Below, one piece after another: positions 18,011 through 26,718 of a stretch of 64,000 nt of DNA (position 1 is its first letter; each line of letters begins with the position of its first letter). The notes under the pieces are model-generated. The model was not told the origin of the DNA, did not search any database, and worked only from the letters and a program-made list of their open reading frames with translations. The stretch is taken from the NCBI GenBank assembly GCA_035551995.1, contig DASZME010000096.1, forward strand, positions 36,661-100,660, written 5' to 3'. The DNA is from RYN-428 sp035551995 (GTDB lineage: Bacteria > Planctomycetota > Phycisphaerae > Tepidisphaerales > Tepidisphaeraceae). The position numbers and the translations under genes are program-made.

Positions 18011-20248
18011 GTGCCGTTGACCGTCCCAAATCTCGATACGCGCAAATACCAGGATATCCTGGACGAGGCGATCGCGCGCATTCCGGTACATACGCCGGAA
18101 TGGACGAATTTCAACAAGAGCGATCCCGGCGTCACGATCCTGGAAATTTTCGCGTTCCTAAGCGAGAACCTGAATTTCGTCGCGAACCAGATCCCCGAGA
18201 AAAACCGGCTTAAATTCCTGACGCTGCTCGGCGTGCCGTTGCAGCCGGCCACGCCGGCGATCGGACTGGCGACCTTCAGCAACGATCGGGGGCCGCTCGC
18301 GTCGATTCCCCTGCCCGCGCAACTGGAAGTGTGGGCCGGCAATGTGCCTTTCCAAACGATCATGGGCCTTGGCCTCTTGCCGGTCGGGGCACTGATCTTC
18401 ACCAAACAGACCACGACGCTGACGGACGCGCAGACGGCGTATTACGCTCAACTTTATGCCTCTTACGCCAACGGGCCGTTGCCGCCCAGTTTGCAGCCAT
18501 ATGAACCCGTGCAGTTTACCGGCCAGACGCCGGTTGATTTGTCCACCACAGTGGACGCGGCGTTGTGGATCGCGCTTGTGGCAAGAAAGGGCGACCCGGT
18601 CGACGTGGCCCGAACGGCCATCGGAAACGGAATCGTGAGCATCGGGTTTGTCCCGGTCGTCGATCAAGCGGCTGGCCGCGACCTCCAACCCGTCGCCTCC
18701 CCGACAAGCAACGCCGCGGTTCCGCTCACGTTTTCGACGCCTGTGCCCAATTCCAATCCACCGGCGTATCAGGCGTGTGCGGCGAACTTTGGCGCCAACG
18801 TGCTGGCGCAACCCGGGGTCGTGCAGGTCACGCTGCCTTCAGCGGCAAACTTAACGCTCTGGGACAACCTCGGCCCACTGGACGCCGGCGCCGGCGATTA
18901 TCCCCCCGCGCTCAATGACACCGATATCGAAGACCAGATCATCACCTGGCTGCGCGTCTCCGCCCCGACGCAGGCGCCGGTGCAACTCATGTGGGTGGGA
19001 ATCAACACCACCACCATCACCCAGCGCGCGCATATCTCCGGCGAACTGCTGCCGACTGGTACCGGAGAGCCGGATCAATCCGTCACGCTGGCGAATCCCT
19101 CATCGCTGGCGGGGAGTGTCGCATTGAATATCACCACCGGCGATACAACTGAAACATGGACGGCCATCGACGACATCGCCTCGGCTCCGCCGGAGGTGGT
19201 GGTGCAGGATTTGCGCCTGGCGCCGGGGACGGTCGCGCCGCCGCCCGGATCGCCCAATGTGTTCATGGTGGACAACGAGAGCGGCGTCATTACCTTCGGC
19301 GACGGCGCCCATGGCCGCCGGCCTCCGTTCGGCGCCGTCATCCGGGCCGACTATGACTACGGGCTGGGCGATCAGGGAAACGTCGGCGTCGGCGCCGTCA
19401 ACAGCGCGCCGGCCCTTCCCGCAGGGCTCAGCGTGACCAACCCCGTTCATACCTGGGGCGGCGTGGACGCCCAGACCGCCGGCGACGGCGAAAAGCAAAT
19501 CCCCTCCTATCTGCAACACCGCGACCGCCTGGTGACCAGCGAGGATTTTCAGAATGTCACCCTCCGAACGCCCGGCGTAGCCATCGCCCGCGTGGAAGTG
19601 CTGCCGGTCTACAATCCAAACCAGGGAGCCGTCCCACCCGGCGGGGCGCCGGGATGTGTCACCGTGATGGTCATCCCCTGGGTGGACGCCGTCAATCCCG
19701 ACACGCCCGATCCCACGTCCGACTTCATCAACGCCATCTGTAACTATCTTGATCCGCGCCGCCTGGTCACGACCGAAATCATCGTCATCGGCCCGCAATA
19801 CGTCGGCGTCTGGATTTCCATCGGCCTGGAGGTCCTTTCCGGATACAGCGAGGCGGACGTAATCGCGGCGGTCCAAACGTCGGTGACGCAGGCGCTTTCG
19901 TCGCTGCCGCCCGATCCGACGGCCGATCCCGCCACGCTGACGCCGCGGCCCGTCGATGCCGCCCAGGGATGGGAACTGGGCAAGGACGTGGTCGACCGCG
20001 AAATCCTTGCCTACGCCAATCGCGTGACCGGTGTCTTGCTCGTCAACAGCGTGATTCTGACATCCAGCGACCAGACGCAAACCGGAACGGTGACGATGAA
20101 CGGCTTGCAGTTGCCGCGCGTGTTGGGGATTGGCGTCGCCGTCGGGGATCCGACGCCGATCGCCGCTTTGATACAGGGCCAGGTCAGCGCCCCGCCGCCA
20201 AACGGGGCGACGCGGCTTCCGGTTCCGGTTGCGCCCGATGAGTGCTAG
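18011..20248 (+). CDS. Baseplate J-like wedge protein (Afp11/Pvc11-like)
   Basis: The 745-aa protein begins at a GTG preceded by AGGAG. The N-terminus VPNLDTRKYQDILDEAIARIPVHTPEWTNFNKSDPG..LEIFAFL is the hallmark of the putative baseplate assembly protein family, with the EKNRLKFLTLLGVPLQPA segment after it. The centre holds a FGDGAHGRRPPFGAVIRADY motif that is nearly invariant in these proteins, then SYLQHRDRLVTSEDFQNVTL and VARVEVLPVYNP-like strands. The C-terminal half carries the J domain. It should pair with the Afp12-like product to make the wedges around the hub. Confidence 0.93.
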   Translation: MPLTVPNLDTRKYQDILDEAIARIPVHTPEWTNFNKSDPGVTILEIFAFLSENLNFVANQIPEKNRLKFLTLLGVPLQPATPAIGLATFSNDRGPLASIPLPAQLEVWAGNVPFQTIMGLGLLPVGALIFTKQTTTLTDAQTAYYAQLYASYANGPLPPSLQPYEPVQFTGQTPVDLSTTVDAALWIALVARKGDPVDVARTAIGNGIVSIGFVPVVDQAAGRDLQPVASPTSNAAVPLTFSTPVPNSNPPAYQACAANFGANVLAQPGVVQVTLPSAANLTLWDNLGPLDAGAGDYPPALNDTDIEDQIITWLRVSAPTQAPVQLMWVGINTTTITQRAHISGELLPTGTGEPDQSVTLANPSSLAGSVALNITTGDTTETWTAIDDIASAPPEVVVQDLRLAPGTVAPPPGSPNVFMVDNESGVITFGDGAHGRRPPFGAVIRADYDYGLGDQGNVGVGAVNSAPALPAGLSVTNPVHTWGGVDAQTAGDGEKQIPSYLQHRDRLVTSEDFQNVTLRTPGVAIARVEVLPVYNPNQGAVPPGGAPGCVTVMVIPWVDAVNPDTPDPTSDFINAICNYLDPRRLVTTEIIVIGPQYVGVWISIGLEVLSGYSEADVIAAVQTSVTQALSSLPPDPTADPATLTPRPVDAAQGWELGKDVVDREILAYANRVTGVLLVNSVILTSSDQTQTGTVTMNGLQLPRVLGIGVAVGDPTPIAALIQGQVSAPPPNGATRLPVPVAPDEC

Positions 20249-20256
20249 GCGATCCA

Positions 20257-23142
20257 ATGGACGCGAATAAGACACGCTACCAACTTCTGCTCGGCCAGGA
20301 TGACTGGGGCCAATGCCTCGTCAGCGGGACCTCGCTGTCGTCTCTGTGGGCGTCGGCGCCCGACGATCCCCAGGCCACGACGATGACTTTCGATACCCGC
20401 CGACAGCAACTTCGTCTGGCCTCGCGCCTTTTCGAATTTCGCGGCGCCTCCGCCGACCTCTCGCCGGATCTTCGGCGCGGCGCCGACGTCGATCGATACG
20501 GCAACATATATTGGATCGATTCATCCAATCAAAAAATATGGGTGCTGTCGGTCGGCGCCAATACAGTTTCGGAGTTCTGGCCGGCCGGATGCACGTGCGG
20601 CAACGCCGGCGTCGCCGAACACGCCTGCCCGCGCTGCGGGCCGTCGGTACGGCCGCAAAGCTTCCAGCCTCTGGCTACGTCCACGACCCCCGCCGCCCCG
20701 AGCTACGCCGGACTTGCAGTGACAAGCGATCATTATTTGATCGTCGGAAATTCTCAGCCGGGCGGTTTTCTGATGTTCGATTTATTCGCCGGCGGCGGCC
20801 CGATGCGGATGCGCTGGCCGAGCGCGATCGCGCTTGAAGTTTTCGACATCGCCGGCGGCTCGAACGGGGGCGCGTGGATTTTGGATCGCGCCGCCCGACG
20901 GCTCTGGGCGCTTGATCGCCGATTCGACGTCGTCGACTTAAGTGCGGCCGCTCCCCAGGCGCCGCCCGCGCCGGACCTTTTCCAACCGGCGGCGGGCGGA
21001 CCCCTTCGCCGGCGCTCGCCCGCCAAAACGCCGCAGCCGATCGACCTGACCACGCTCGTTCCGCCCGTCGTCGATCCGATCGCCGTCTGCGCGCTGCCCG
21101 ACGGGTCGATCCTGGTGCTCGACCGCTGCCCCGATCAACTCTTCTCGAATATCTACCGGCTCAGCGACGGCCTTCAGACCGGAACGCCGGTCAGTACGTC
21201 GGCGTTTCAAAAACTCGTCGCGGACCCAGCTCCGGCGGTCTTCCAACTCACCGGCCACGATTTTGCGTTCGTACCCGTCGCTGGTTCCGCCGCTTCCGCT
21301 TCGGCGCCAACCGCCGGCGCGGTTCTTGGAACGCTGACGGTCGCCGCCTCCGACGGCCTTCAATCCTTCGCGTTTGATGTTTCCGTCAACGGCGTGCAAT
21401 TACAGCTTGAGCCGATAGCGGACTACTTTCCGATGCGCCAGTTCGCCGGTAAGGCGCTGGTCGCCAGCGCGACTCAGGTATATTACGACTTCTCCAGCAC
21501 ATGGATCCCGCTCGTTGCGCAAAAGCGGCCGCGCTATCAAACCGCCGCCGTCATCCAAACTCCGACCAGCCGTCCAACCCTGCTCGCCGGCGCCCCGGTG
21601 AGGGGCTTCTTTGACGGGCGCGATCCCGGCTGCATCTGGCATCGCATCATGCTCGACGCATCTATACCCCCCGGCACGACGGTTACCATTTCCAGCAGGG
21701 CGGCCGATGACGTCAGCTCTCTGTTGGCGACAGCCTGGGAGCAGGAGCCGGCGCCGTACCTGCGCGGCGACGGAACTGAGCTTCCCTTTCTCAATCCGCT
21801 TCCTCCGCCGCGGAACAACGTTCCGTCCAACGGCACATGGGAACTTCTATTTCAAAACGCCGTCGGAAGATATTTGCAGATTCAGATAGCCATCCAAAGC
21901 GATGGCCGCGACACGCCGCGGTTGCGAGCCATGCGAATCTACTATCCGCGTTTTTCATACCCTCGGCACTATCTACCCGCTTGCTATCGAGACGACCCTG
22001 TGCCCGCCTCCTTTATCGAACGCTACCTGGCCAATGTTGAAGGCTTTTACACAGTAACGGAAGACAAAATTTCCGCCGTGACGATGCTCATGGACAGCCG
22101 AAGCGTGCCGACGGCGGCCATCGAATGGCTAATCGGTTGGTTTGGCGTCGCCGCCAATGCGAATTGGAGCGAATCCAACCGGCGGCTGTTTATCAAGCAT
22201 GCGATGACTCTCTTCCAATATCGCGGCTGCATTCGCGGTTTGCGCATGGCGCTGGCCCTGGTGTTGGACGCTTGCCCCGATGAGGGCTTATTCCTCGACC
22301 CGCCAATCGAAAACACCTGCAACCCAAAAACGCGTGTGGTCGAGAGCTTTCAGACGCATCAGACCCCGGCCGTGGCGTTTGGCGATCCGTCGAATCTCAC
22401 CGGGCTGCGCCAAGTCGTTCAATCCGCGCTCTGGCAACCAAGCCAGGGATCGGACAACCTCAACGCGCGCTATGACCAGGCGCTTAATCTACCCGCGGGA
22501 ACTGTCTATCCGATCCGCGACCCCGGCGGCGCCCTTTCGGCCCCGTGGCGGCAATTTTCCGGTCAGACGCTCGGCTTCGTTCCTTCGGCGACGGCTTCCG
22601 ATCAAACTGCATGGTCGGCTTTTCTCCGCCGCCAATATGGCTCGCTCGCGGCCGCGAATCTAGCCTACCTTCAGAGTTGGACCGACTTCGCAAGCGCGCC
22701 GATTCCCATCGCACTGCCGCCCGACGGCCAGCCGCTGCTGGATTGGTTCGTCTTTGAAAGTGTCGTCCTGACAGTCGGAGCGACGGCGCATCTGTTCACG
22801 GTGCTTTTGCCGGTGCCGCGACAGTCTATCTTCGATATGACCGAGCAAAACCGCCGCCTTGGCTTGGCGCAGCAGGTCATTGCCCTCGAAAAGCCGGCCC
22901 ACACGATCGGCACAGTGAAGTTTTATTATGCGCTGTTTCAGATAGGGATGGCTCGCCTTGGGATGGATACGTCGCTTGAGCAGGGAAGCCGGTCGCCCGA
23001 TTTGATGCCGCCGATGGTGCTTGGCGGCGGGTATCTCTCGGAGAGTTATCTGGCCCCGCAGTTTCCGCAAGATGCCCGCGCCCGCCAATTCCTTGGGCAG
23101 GGCCGGCTCGGTGCGGGAGCCCAACCGGCGGGCGCGAGTTAG
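20257..23142 (+). CDS. Afp12-like baseplate wedge/tail protein with N-terminal propeller-like region and Cys4 knuckle
   Basis: The 961-aa product (ATG at 20257; a GTG at 20242 overlapping the previous gene is an alternative) has two parts. The N-terminal 450 residues are beta-rich with propeller-like repeats such as DRYGNIYWIDSSNQKIWVL and DGSILVLDR, and include Cys112, Cys114, Cys124 and Cys127 as a likely zinc knuckle. From about residue 560, YYPRFSYPRHYLPACYRDD and ERYLANVEGFYTVTEDKI begin the phage-tail-protein-I-like domain used by baseplate wedges, continuing through AIEWLIGWFGVAANANWSE and LFQYRGCIRGLRMAL. The C-terminal third ends in a VLGGGYLSESYLAPQFP segment. Confidence 0.85.
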   Translation: MDANKTRYQLLLGQDDWGQCLVSGTSLSSLWASAPDDPQATTMTFDTRRQQLRLASRLFEFRGASADLSPDLRRGADVDRYGNIYWIDSSNQKIWVLSVGANTVSEFWPAGCTCGNAGVAEHACPRCGPSVRPQSFQPLATSTTPAAPSYAGLAVTSDHYLIVGNSQPGGFLMFDLFAGGGPMRMRWPSAIALEVFDIAGGSNGGAWILDRAARRLWALDRRFDVVDLSAAAPQAPPAPDLFQPAAGGPLRRRSPAKTPQPIDLTTLVPPVVDPIAVCALPDGSILVLDRCPDQLFSNIYRLSDGLQTGTPVSTSAFQKLVADPAPAVFQLTGHDFAFVPVAGSAASASAPTAGAVLGTLTVAASDGLQSFAFDVSVNGVQLQLEPIADYFPMRQFAGKALVASATQVYYDFSSTWIPLVAQKRPRYQTAAVIQTPTSRPTLLAGAPVRGFFDGRDPGCIWHRIMLDASIPPGTTVTISSRAADDVSSLLATAWEQEPAPYLRGDGTELPFLNPLPPPRNNVPSNGTWELLFQNAVGRYLQIQIAIQSDGRDTPRLRAMRIYYPRFSYPRHYLPACYRDDPVPASFIERYLANVEGFYTVTEDKISAVTMLMDSRSVPTAAIEWLIGWFGVAANANWSESNRRLFIKHAMTLFQYRGCIRGLRMALALVLDACPDEGLFLDPPIENTCNPKTRVVESFQTHQTPAVAFGDPSNLTGLRQVVQSALWQPSQGSDNLNARYDQALNLPAGTVYPIRDPGGALSAPWRQFSGQTLGFVPSATASDQTAWSAFLRRQYGSLAAANLAYLQSWTDFASAPIPIALPPDGQPLLDWFVFESVVLTVGATAHLFTVLLPVPRQSIFDMTEQNRRLGLAQQVIALEKPAHTIGTVKFYYALFQIGMARLGMDTSLEQGSRSPDLMPPMVLGGGYLSESYLAPQFPQDARARQFLGQGRLGAGAQPAGAS

Positions 23143-23210
23143 AGCGTTTCTTTAGTTTGATAGCGCGTGCGATGTTTTGTTAACGATTGCGTGGCTGAGC
23201 GTTTTGTAGT

Positions 23211-23292
23211 GACGCCGGTTCTGAGGTACTCCGAAGAGCCGGATTCCGCGACGCTTCGATCCGGCTTGTCGGAGTATCTCAAAACCGGCGTC
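23211..23292. repeat. 82-base imperfect inverted repeat (34-bp arms, 14-base loop)
   Basis: The left arm is 23211-23244 (starts GACGCCGGTTCTGAGGTACT) and the right arm 23259-23292 (ends AAAACCGGCGTC). The arms match at 30 of 34 positions, and two of the mismatches would be G-U tolerant in RNA. The loop is TCCGCGACGCTTCG. It lies in the largest gap inside the injection-system operon, between the wedge gene and the collagen-like fibre gene. It could be a MITE-like insertion or a structured RNA that tunes expression of the fibre and cargo genes. No T run follows, so a simple terminator is less likely. Confidence 0.8.
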
Positions 23293-23384
23293 GGGTGATG
23301 AAACTGCTTCCCACGCACGTTGGACGCGCCAGCAATCTGAAAAACGCACTAGGTGGATGAAATGATTCGGACAGGAGATCGCTT

Positions 23385-24989
23385 ATGAGTTCGACGTTCG
23401 CAACATACACGGCCCTCCCCGCCGCCGCCCCCGACCCGGCCAAGCATGTGAAATACACGCTGGGGATGGTCATGGGCGTCGCCGATTTCGACCAGGAATT
23501 CGCCTACCTGAACAATCGCGATCAATGGGCCGTGCGCGATTTGATCGGCTATGGCACAGTCTGGGGATTGCGCGTCGGCGCGCAACCCAACACCGTCATT
23601 CAGGTCGATCCCGGCGTGGCTACCACGCCAAGCGGCCAATTCGTTCGCGTCTGCCAGCCGCAATGCGCCAACCTCGCGACCTGGCTGCTCGACGCCAAAA
23701 ATCTCCAGTCTATTTCAGGCCAGATTGGTCTGGCCACTGCTTCGGCGAACGTTCAGCTTGATGTGGTGCTCTGCTATCGCGATTGCGACACCGACGCGGT
23801 TCCCATCCCCGGCGAGCCTTGCCGGTGCGACGACCAGACGACCGCCGCCTCCCGCGTCGCCGACGATTTTTGTCTGGAGCTTCGAGCGGTCGCGCCGGTG
23901 CAGCATGAAGAGGACGCGATCCGCCGATTCGTCGCATGGTTGCGTGCGATTCCGATCGCCGGCGCGACCGAAATACCCTCTACCCTTGACCAATTTACCG
24001 ACGCGGTGCGAAACCTCGAGACGGTACTTTCGCCCCCCGCCTCCCCGCCGGCCGATCCGGATTGGGATCTGAACTTTGGCTCGCCCCCGTCATCGATATC
24101 CATCCCCGGTGACCAAGCCTGTGACTACCTTCGCTCGGCCATGCGAATCTGGACCACCGAGCTTCGCCCGAAATGGCGGGCGGCGTTTCCCGCCAGTGGG
24201 TGTGGATGCGGATGTGGCTCAGGCGCCCAGAAATCCCCGACCGCGCCGGAAGACTGTGTGTTGCTGGCTACATTAAGCGTTGGCCTGGTCAAGGACGCCC
24301 AGAATCTAACCTGGTTGATCAATCAGCAGCAGCCGATTCAGATAGACGAATCGCGCCGCCCATTCCTGCTGCACCTTCGGATGATTCAGGAATGGCTCCT
24401 TTGCGGGCGATGTTCGGGGGAAAGCGTAATCAGCTCGCCGCCGTCCGAAGTAACCGGCGCAAGTGGCCCGCCGGGTCCAGCGGGACCGACAGGTCCGATT
24501 GGGCCGATTGGTCCCATCGGACCAACCGGCGCCACCGGACCGACCGGACCATCCGGGCCGGCCGCTGCGAGCGGCTCTTTTGTCGAGCGGCCGAATAACG
24601 GCGCCCGATACGCGATCGTCGCCGCCGGGGTCGTCGGCGCCGGGCCGGGCGGCGCCGATAGCACGCTCCCGTCGTCCTATGGCGACCTCAAAATCGTACC
24701 GCCGGTGGTTCCCGCCGGCGGCGTCGCTCCCGCCGGCATGATCACGCTTGCGTTTACGGGTCATGCCCCGCCGGTGGCCAATGGCGTGCAAACCATCGTG
24801 AAGGCGTTGCCCATCGCACTTCGCAAGACGAACACCCCGGAGGCGCCTTTTGTCGAGGTGTCGTTTTTTCAGTTTACCGCCGACGGGTTCCAACTCCTCG
24901 TCACTTCCAACGGCCAGGCCGTCCCGGCCGAAACATTGAACAAAATGCAGTTCATGATCGAAGTCAGTCAGTTCCCGTTTAATGGCTAA
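23385..24989 (+). CDS. eCIS fibre-type protein with collagen-like repeat
   Basis: The 534-aa protein starts after AGGAGA. Its N-terminal domain contains YTLGMVMGVADFDQEFAYL, RDQWAVRDLIGYGTVWGLRV and DPGVATTPSGQFV, a module seen in eCIS-encoded fibre or baseplate-rim proteins. A Cys-rich stretch (ASGCGCGCGSG) precedes twelve Gly-X-Y triplets at residues about 358-393 (24456-24563), rich in GPT, GPI and GPA, which would form a trimeric collagen helix. The last 135 residues are a beta-rich C-terminal domain probably used for trimerisation or receptor binding. It is likely a surface fibre that fixes target range. Confidence 0.8.
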   Translation: MSSTFATYTALPAAAPDPAKHVKYTLGMVMGVADFDQEFAYLNNRDQWAVRDLIGYGTVWGLRVGAQPNTVIQVDPGVATTPSGQFVRVCQPQCANLATWLLDAKNLQSISGQIGLATASANVQLDVVLCYRDCDTDAVPIPGEPCRCDDQTTAASRVADDFCLELRAVAPVQHEEDAIRRFVAWLRAIPIAGATEIPSTLDQFTDAVRNLETVLSPPASPPADPDWDLNFGSPPSSISIPGDQACDYLRSAMRIWTTELRPKWRAAFPASGCGCGCGSGAQKSPTAPEDCVLLATLSVGLVKDAQNLTWLINQQQPIQIDESRRPFLLHLRMIQEWLLCGRCSGESVISSPPSEVTGASGPPGPAGPTGPIGPIGPIGPTGATGPTGPSGPAAASGSFVERPNNGARYAIVAAGVVGAGPGGADSTLPSSYGDLKIVPPVVPAGGVAPAGMITLAFTGHAPPVANGVQTIVKALPIALRKTNTPEAPFVEVSFFQFTADGFQLLVTSNGQAVPAETLNKMQFMIEVSQFPFNG

Positions 24990-25016
24990 GAACCGGCGTC
25001 AACAAAGGTGAGCGCA

Positions 25017-26249
25017 ATGGACCCCGTAGATCTACTAGAACCGATCCTGCAAGGCGGCATCCGCTCGGTCAACTTTTTCACCGGACGGCTCCTCTCCGCC
25101 CAGGACTTGCAGCAGCAAGCCCTGGCCGGACAACAAGCCAATCAACAACTTGGCAGGTCCATCGGCTCGGGCGTCGCATCCGGCCTGGAAGTCTCCGCCG
25201 CCACCGCCGGCGACCCGACGGTAACCGTGGCGCAAGGACTCGCCGTCGCCCGTAGCGGCGAAGTGCTGGAACTGAGATGCCCGATCACCGTTTCGCTGAT
25301 ACAACCCGCCGCTCCGACGACCGCCGCGTCTTCGCCGTGCAACTGGTTCGCGCCGTGTGGCGGGCCAGGCGCCGCCACGTTTGTAGCGGGCGCCGGCCTC
25401 TATTTGCTCACGATTTGCCCCGCCAGCGGATCGGAAGGGAAGGCGCCGGTGAACGGTTCGGCCGGGTCGGCGCCGTGCAATACGCAGTACAACGTTCAAG
25501 GAGTTCAATTCCGGCTTATTCCGTTGCCGGGCTTTGTCGCCAGCGACCTGGCGGACGCTCGCTTGCGAAACCGCGTCGCGCATCAATGTTTGGGTGATGA
25601 TTCGCAGGCCGCGTTCGTCGCCGATCCTTTTGCCGCGCCGATGACGTCATATGGCCTGCTTGATTCGCTTCGCCCCAAGCCTCTCACGGATTGCGACGTT
25701 CCTTTGGCCATCATGTATTGGGCAACGGGGTCTGGTTTACAGTTCATCGATTTGTGGTCGGTGAGAAGGCGGGTCACCGCGCCGGCCGGCGCGGGCCGGT
25801 GGGATCCCGCCGCGGGGGATCGACGGCGCGCCGAGGCCCAGGCACGGTTCATGCAGTTCCAGACGCATCTGTCCGACTTACTCTCTTCCGGGGCGTCGCT
25901 CAGCGGGGTTTCCGCCACGCAACACTTCGCGTTTCTTCCCCCCGCCGGGCTGATTCCGATCATCGGCGACCTTCCCGCCGAGCGATCAATTTCTTTATTC
26001 TTCGGAGGGCTTACGACGACGAATCCAGTCTTCATAGAAGCGGCTCGAGTCGAGTCGATCCTTCATGAGTCGTTGGACTATCCGCCCATCGATCTGACCA
26101 GCGGCCTGGCGATTCGAATTTACCAGGTTCGTGAAAACGCGCAGGCCGCCGCGGCGCAAAAATACATACTGTTCGCGTCGGGCCAAATGCCTTTCCATGG
26201 CGAAGCGCGATTCGACGTATCGCATTGGGATTACAGCAACTTCATCTGA
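25017..26249 (+). CDS. Second eCIS fibre/baseplate-rim protein
   Basis: The 410-aa protein (ATG at 25017 with AAAGG eight bases upstream; GTG at 25008 also in frame) begins with the related module VNFFTGRLLSAQDL, LGRSIGSGVASGLEV and VAQGLAVARSGEVLEL. This arrangement parallels the first half of the preceding collagen-like protein, so the two may be ancient paralogues building one appendage. Later parts include a Cys-containing SPCNWFAPCGGPG loop and a beta-rich C-terminus ending RFDVSHWDYSNFI. No enzymatic motif is visible. A structural role at the outer baseplate or fibre is inferred from family and location. Confidence 0.75.
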   Translation: MDPVDLLEPILQGGIRSVNFFTGRLLSAQDLQQQALAGQQANQQLGRSIGSGVASGLEVSAATAGDPTVTVAQGLAVARSGEVLELRCPITVSLIQPAAPTTAASSPCNWFAPCGGPGAATFVAGAGLYLLTICPASGSEGKAPVNGSAGSAPCNTQYNVQGVQFRLIPLPGFVASDLADARLRNRVAHQCLGDDSQAAFVADPFAAPMTSYGLLDSLRPKPLTDCDVPLAIMYWATGSGLQFIDLWSVRRRVTAPAGAGRWDPAAGDRRRAEAQARFMQFQTHLSDLLSSGASLSGVSATQHFAFLPPAGLIPIIGDLPAERSISLFFGGLTTTNPVFIEAARVESILHESLDYPPIDLTSGLAIRIYQVRENAQAAAAQKYILFASGQMPFHGEARFDVSHWDYSNFI

Positions 26250-26263
26250 ACACAGGAGAACGT

Positions 26264-26692
26264 ATGTCCACGCCTTTCGATCCAGTTACTCCCGGGCAGC
26301 TCATTACTTCCGCTCAATGGAACGCGATCGCCCAATATCTTCAACAGGTGGAGACGAGATTGACTTCGCTTGAACAAGCCAAGCCCAGCCCATCGCTGAC
26401 CCTGACGCTCTCGACGTTTCACCCGAGCTTTACGCTGGTGCGGCCGTCGAACACGCTCGGCTTGACCAATGTCGCCACGCTGCTCAATCCCCTGCTGACC
26501 GTCGCGGACCCAGTCACGAGCATTCCCGGCATAGGCAGCTCCGAGTCCCTCCAGCTCGCCAACGTGAAAATAACCAACCTGGGCCAGCTCGCGGCGGCGA
26601 ACACCGACGACGTTTCCAAGGCGCTGAATATTTCAACCGACGAAGCCACCCGAATCGTGGGAAACGCCAAGGCGTTCCTGGGTCAGTCGTAA
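26264..26692 (+). CDS. Small eCIS-linked protein with helix-hairpin-helix-like C-terminus
   Basis: The 142-aa product starts at an ATG preceded by AGGAG nine bases upstream. The first 45 residues contain a helical ITSAQWNAIAQYLQQVETRL segment. The C-terminal 60 residues read SIPGIGSSESLQLANVKITN, LGQLAAANTDDVSKALNIS and EATRIVGNAKAFL. That is the pattern of paired helix-hairpin-helix motifs found in DNA-binding or protein-docking modules. In an injection system the fold more likely serves as a docking adaptor than for DNA binding, but this is inference. It lies between the fibre genes and the glycosyltransferase gene. Confidence 0.65.
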   Translation: MSTPFDPVTPGQLITSAQWNAIAQYLQQVETRLTSLEQAKPSPSLTLTLSTFHPSFTLVRPSNTLGLTNVATLLNPLLTVADPVTSIPGIGSSESLQLANVKITNLGQLAAANTDDVSKALNISTDEATRIVGNAKAFLGQS

Positions 26693-26718
26693 AACCGCCT
26701 CGATCGTGGAGAACACGC

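Noticed and set aside
24456..24563. Short tandem repeat as a possible CRISPR-like or satellite array
   Set aside because: The periodicity is nine bases and codes in frame for Gly-X-Y triplets.
24386..24664. Collagen-like Gly-Pro-X frame on the minus strand
   Set aside because: The reverse complement of Gly-Pro-X codons also reads as Gly-Pro-X. The plus-strand gene has flanking domains and the ribosome binding site.
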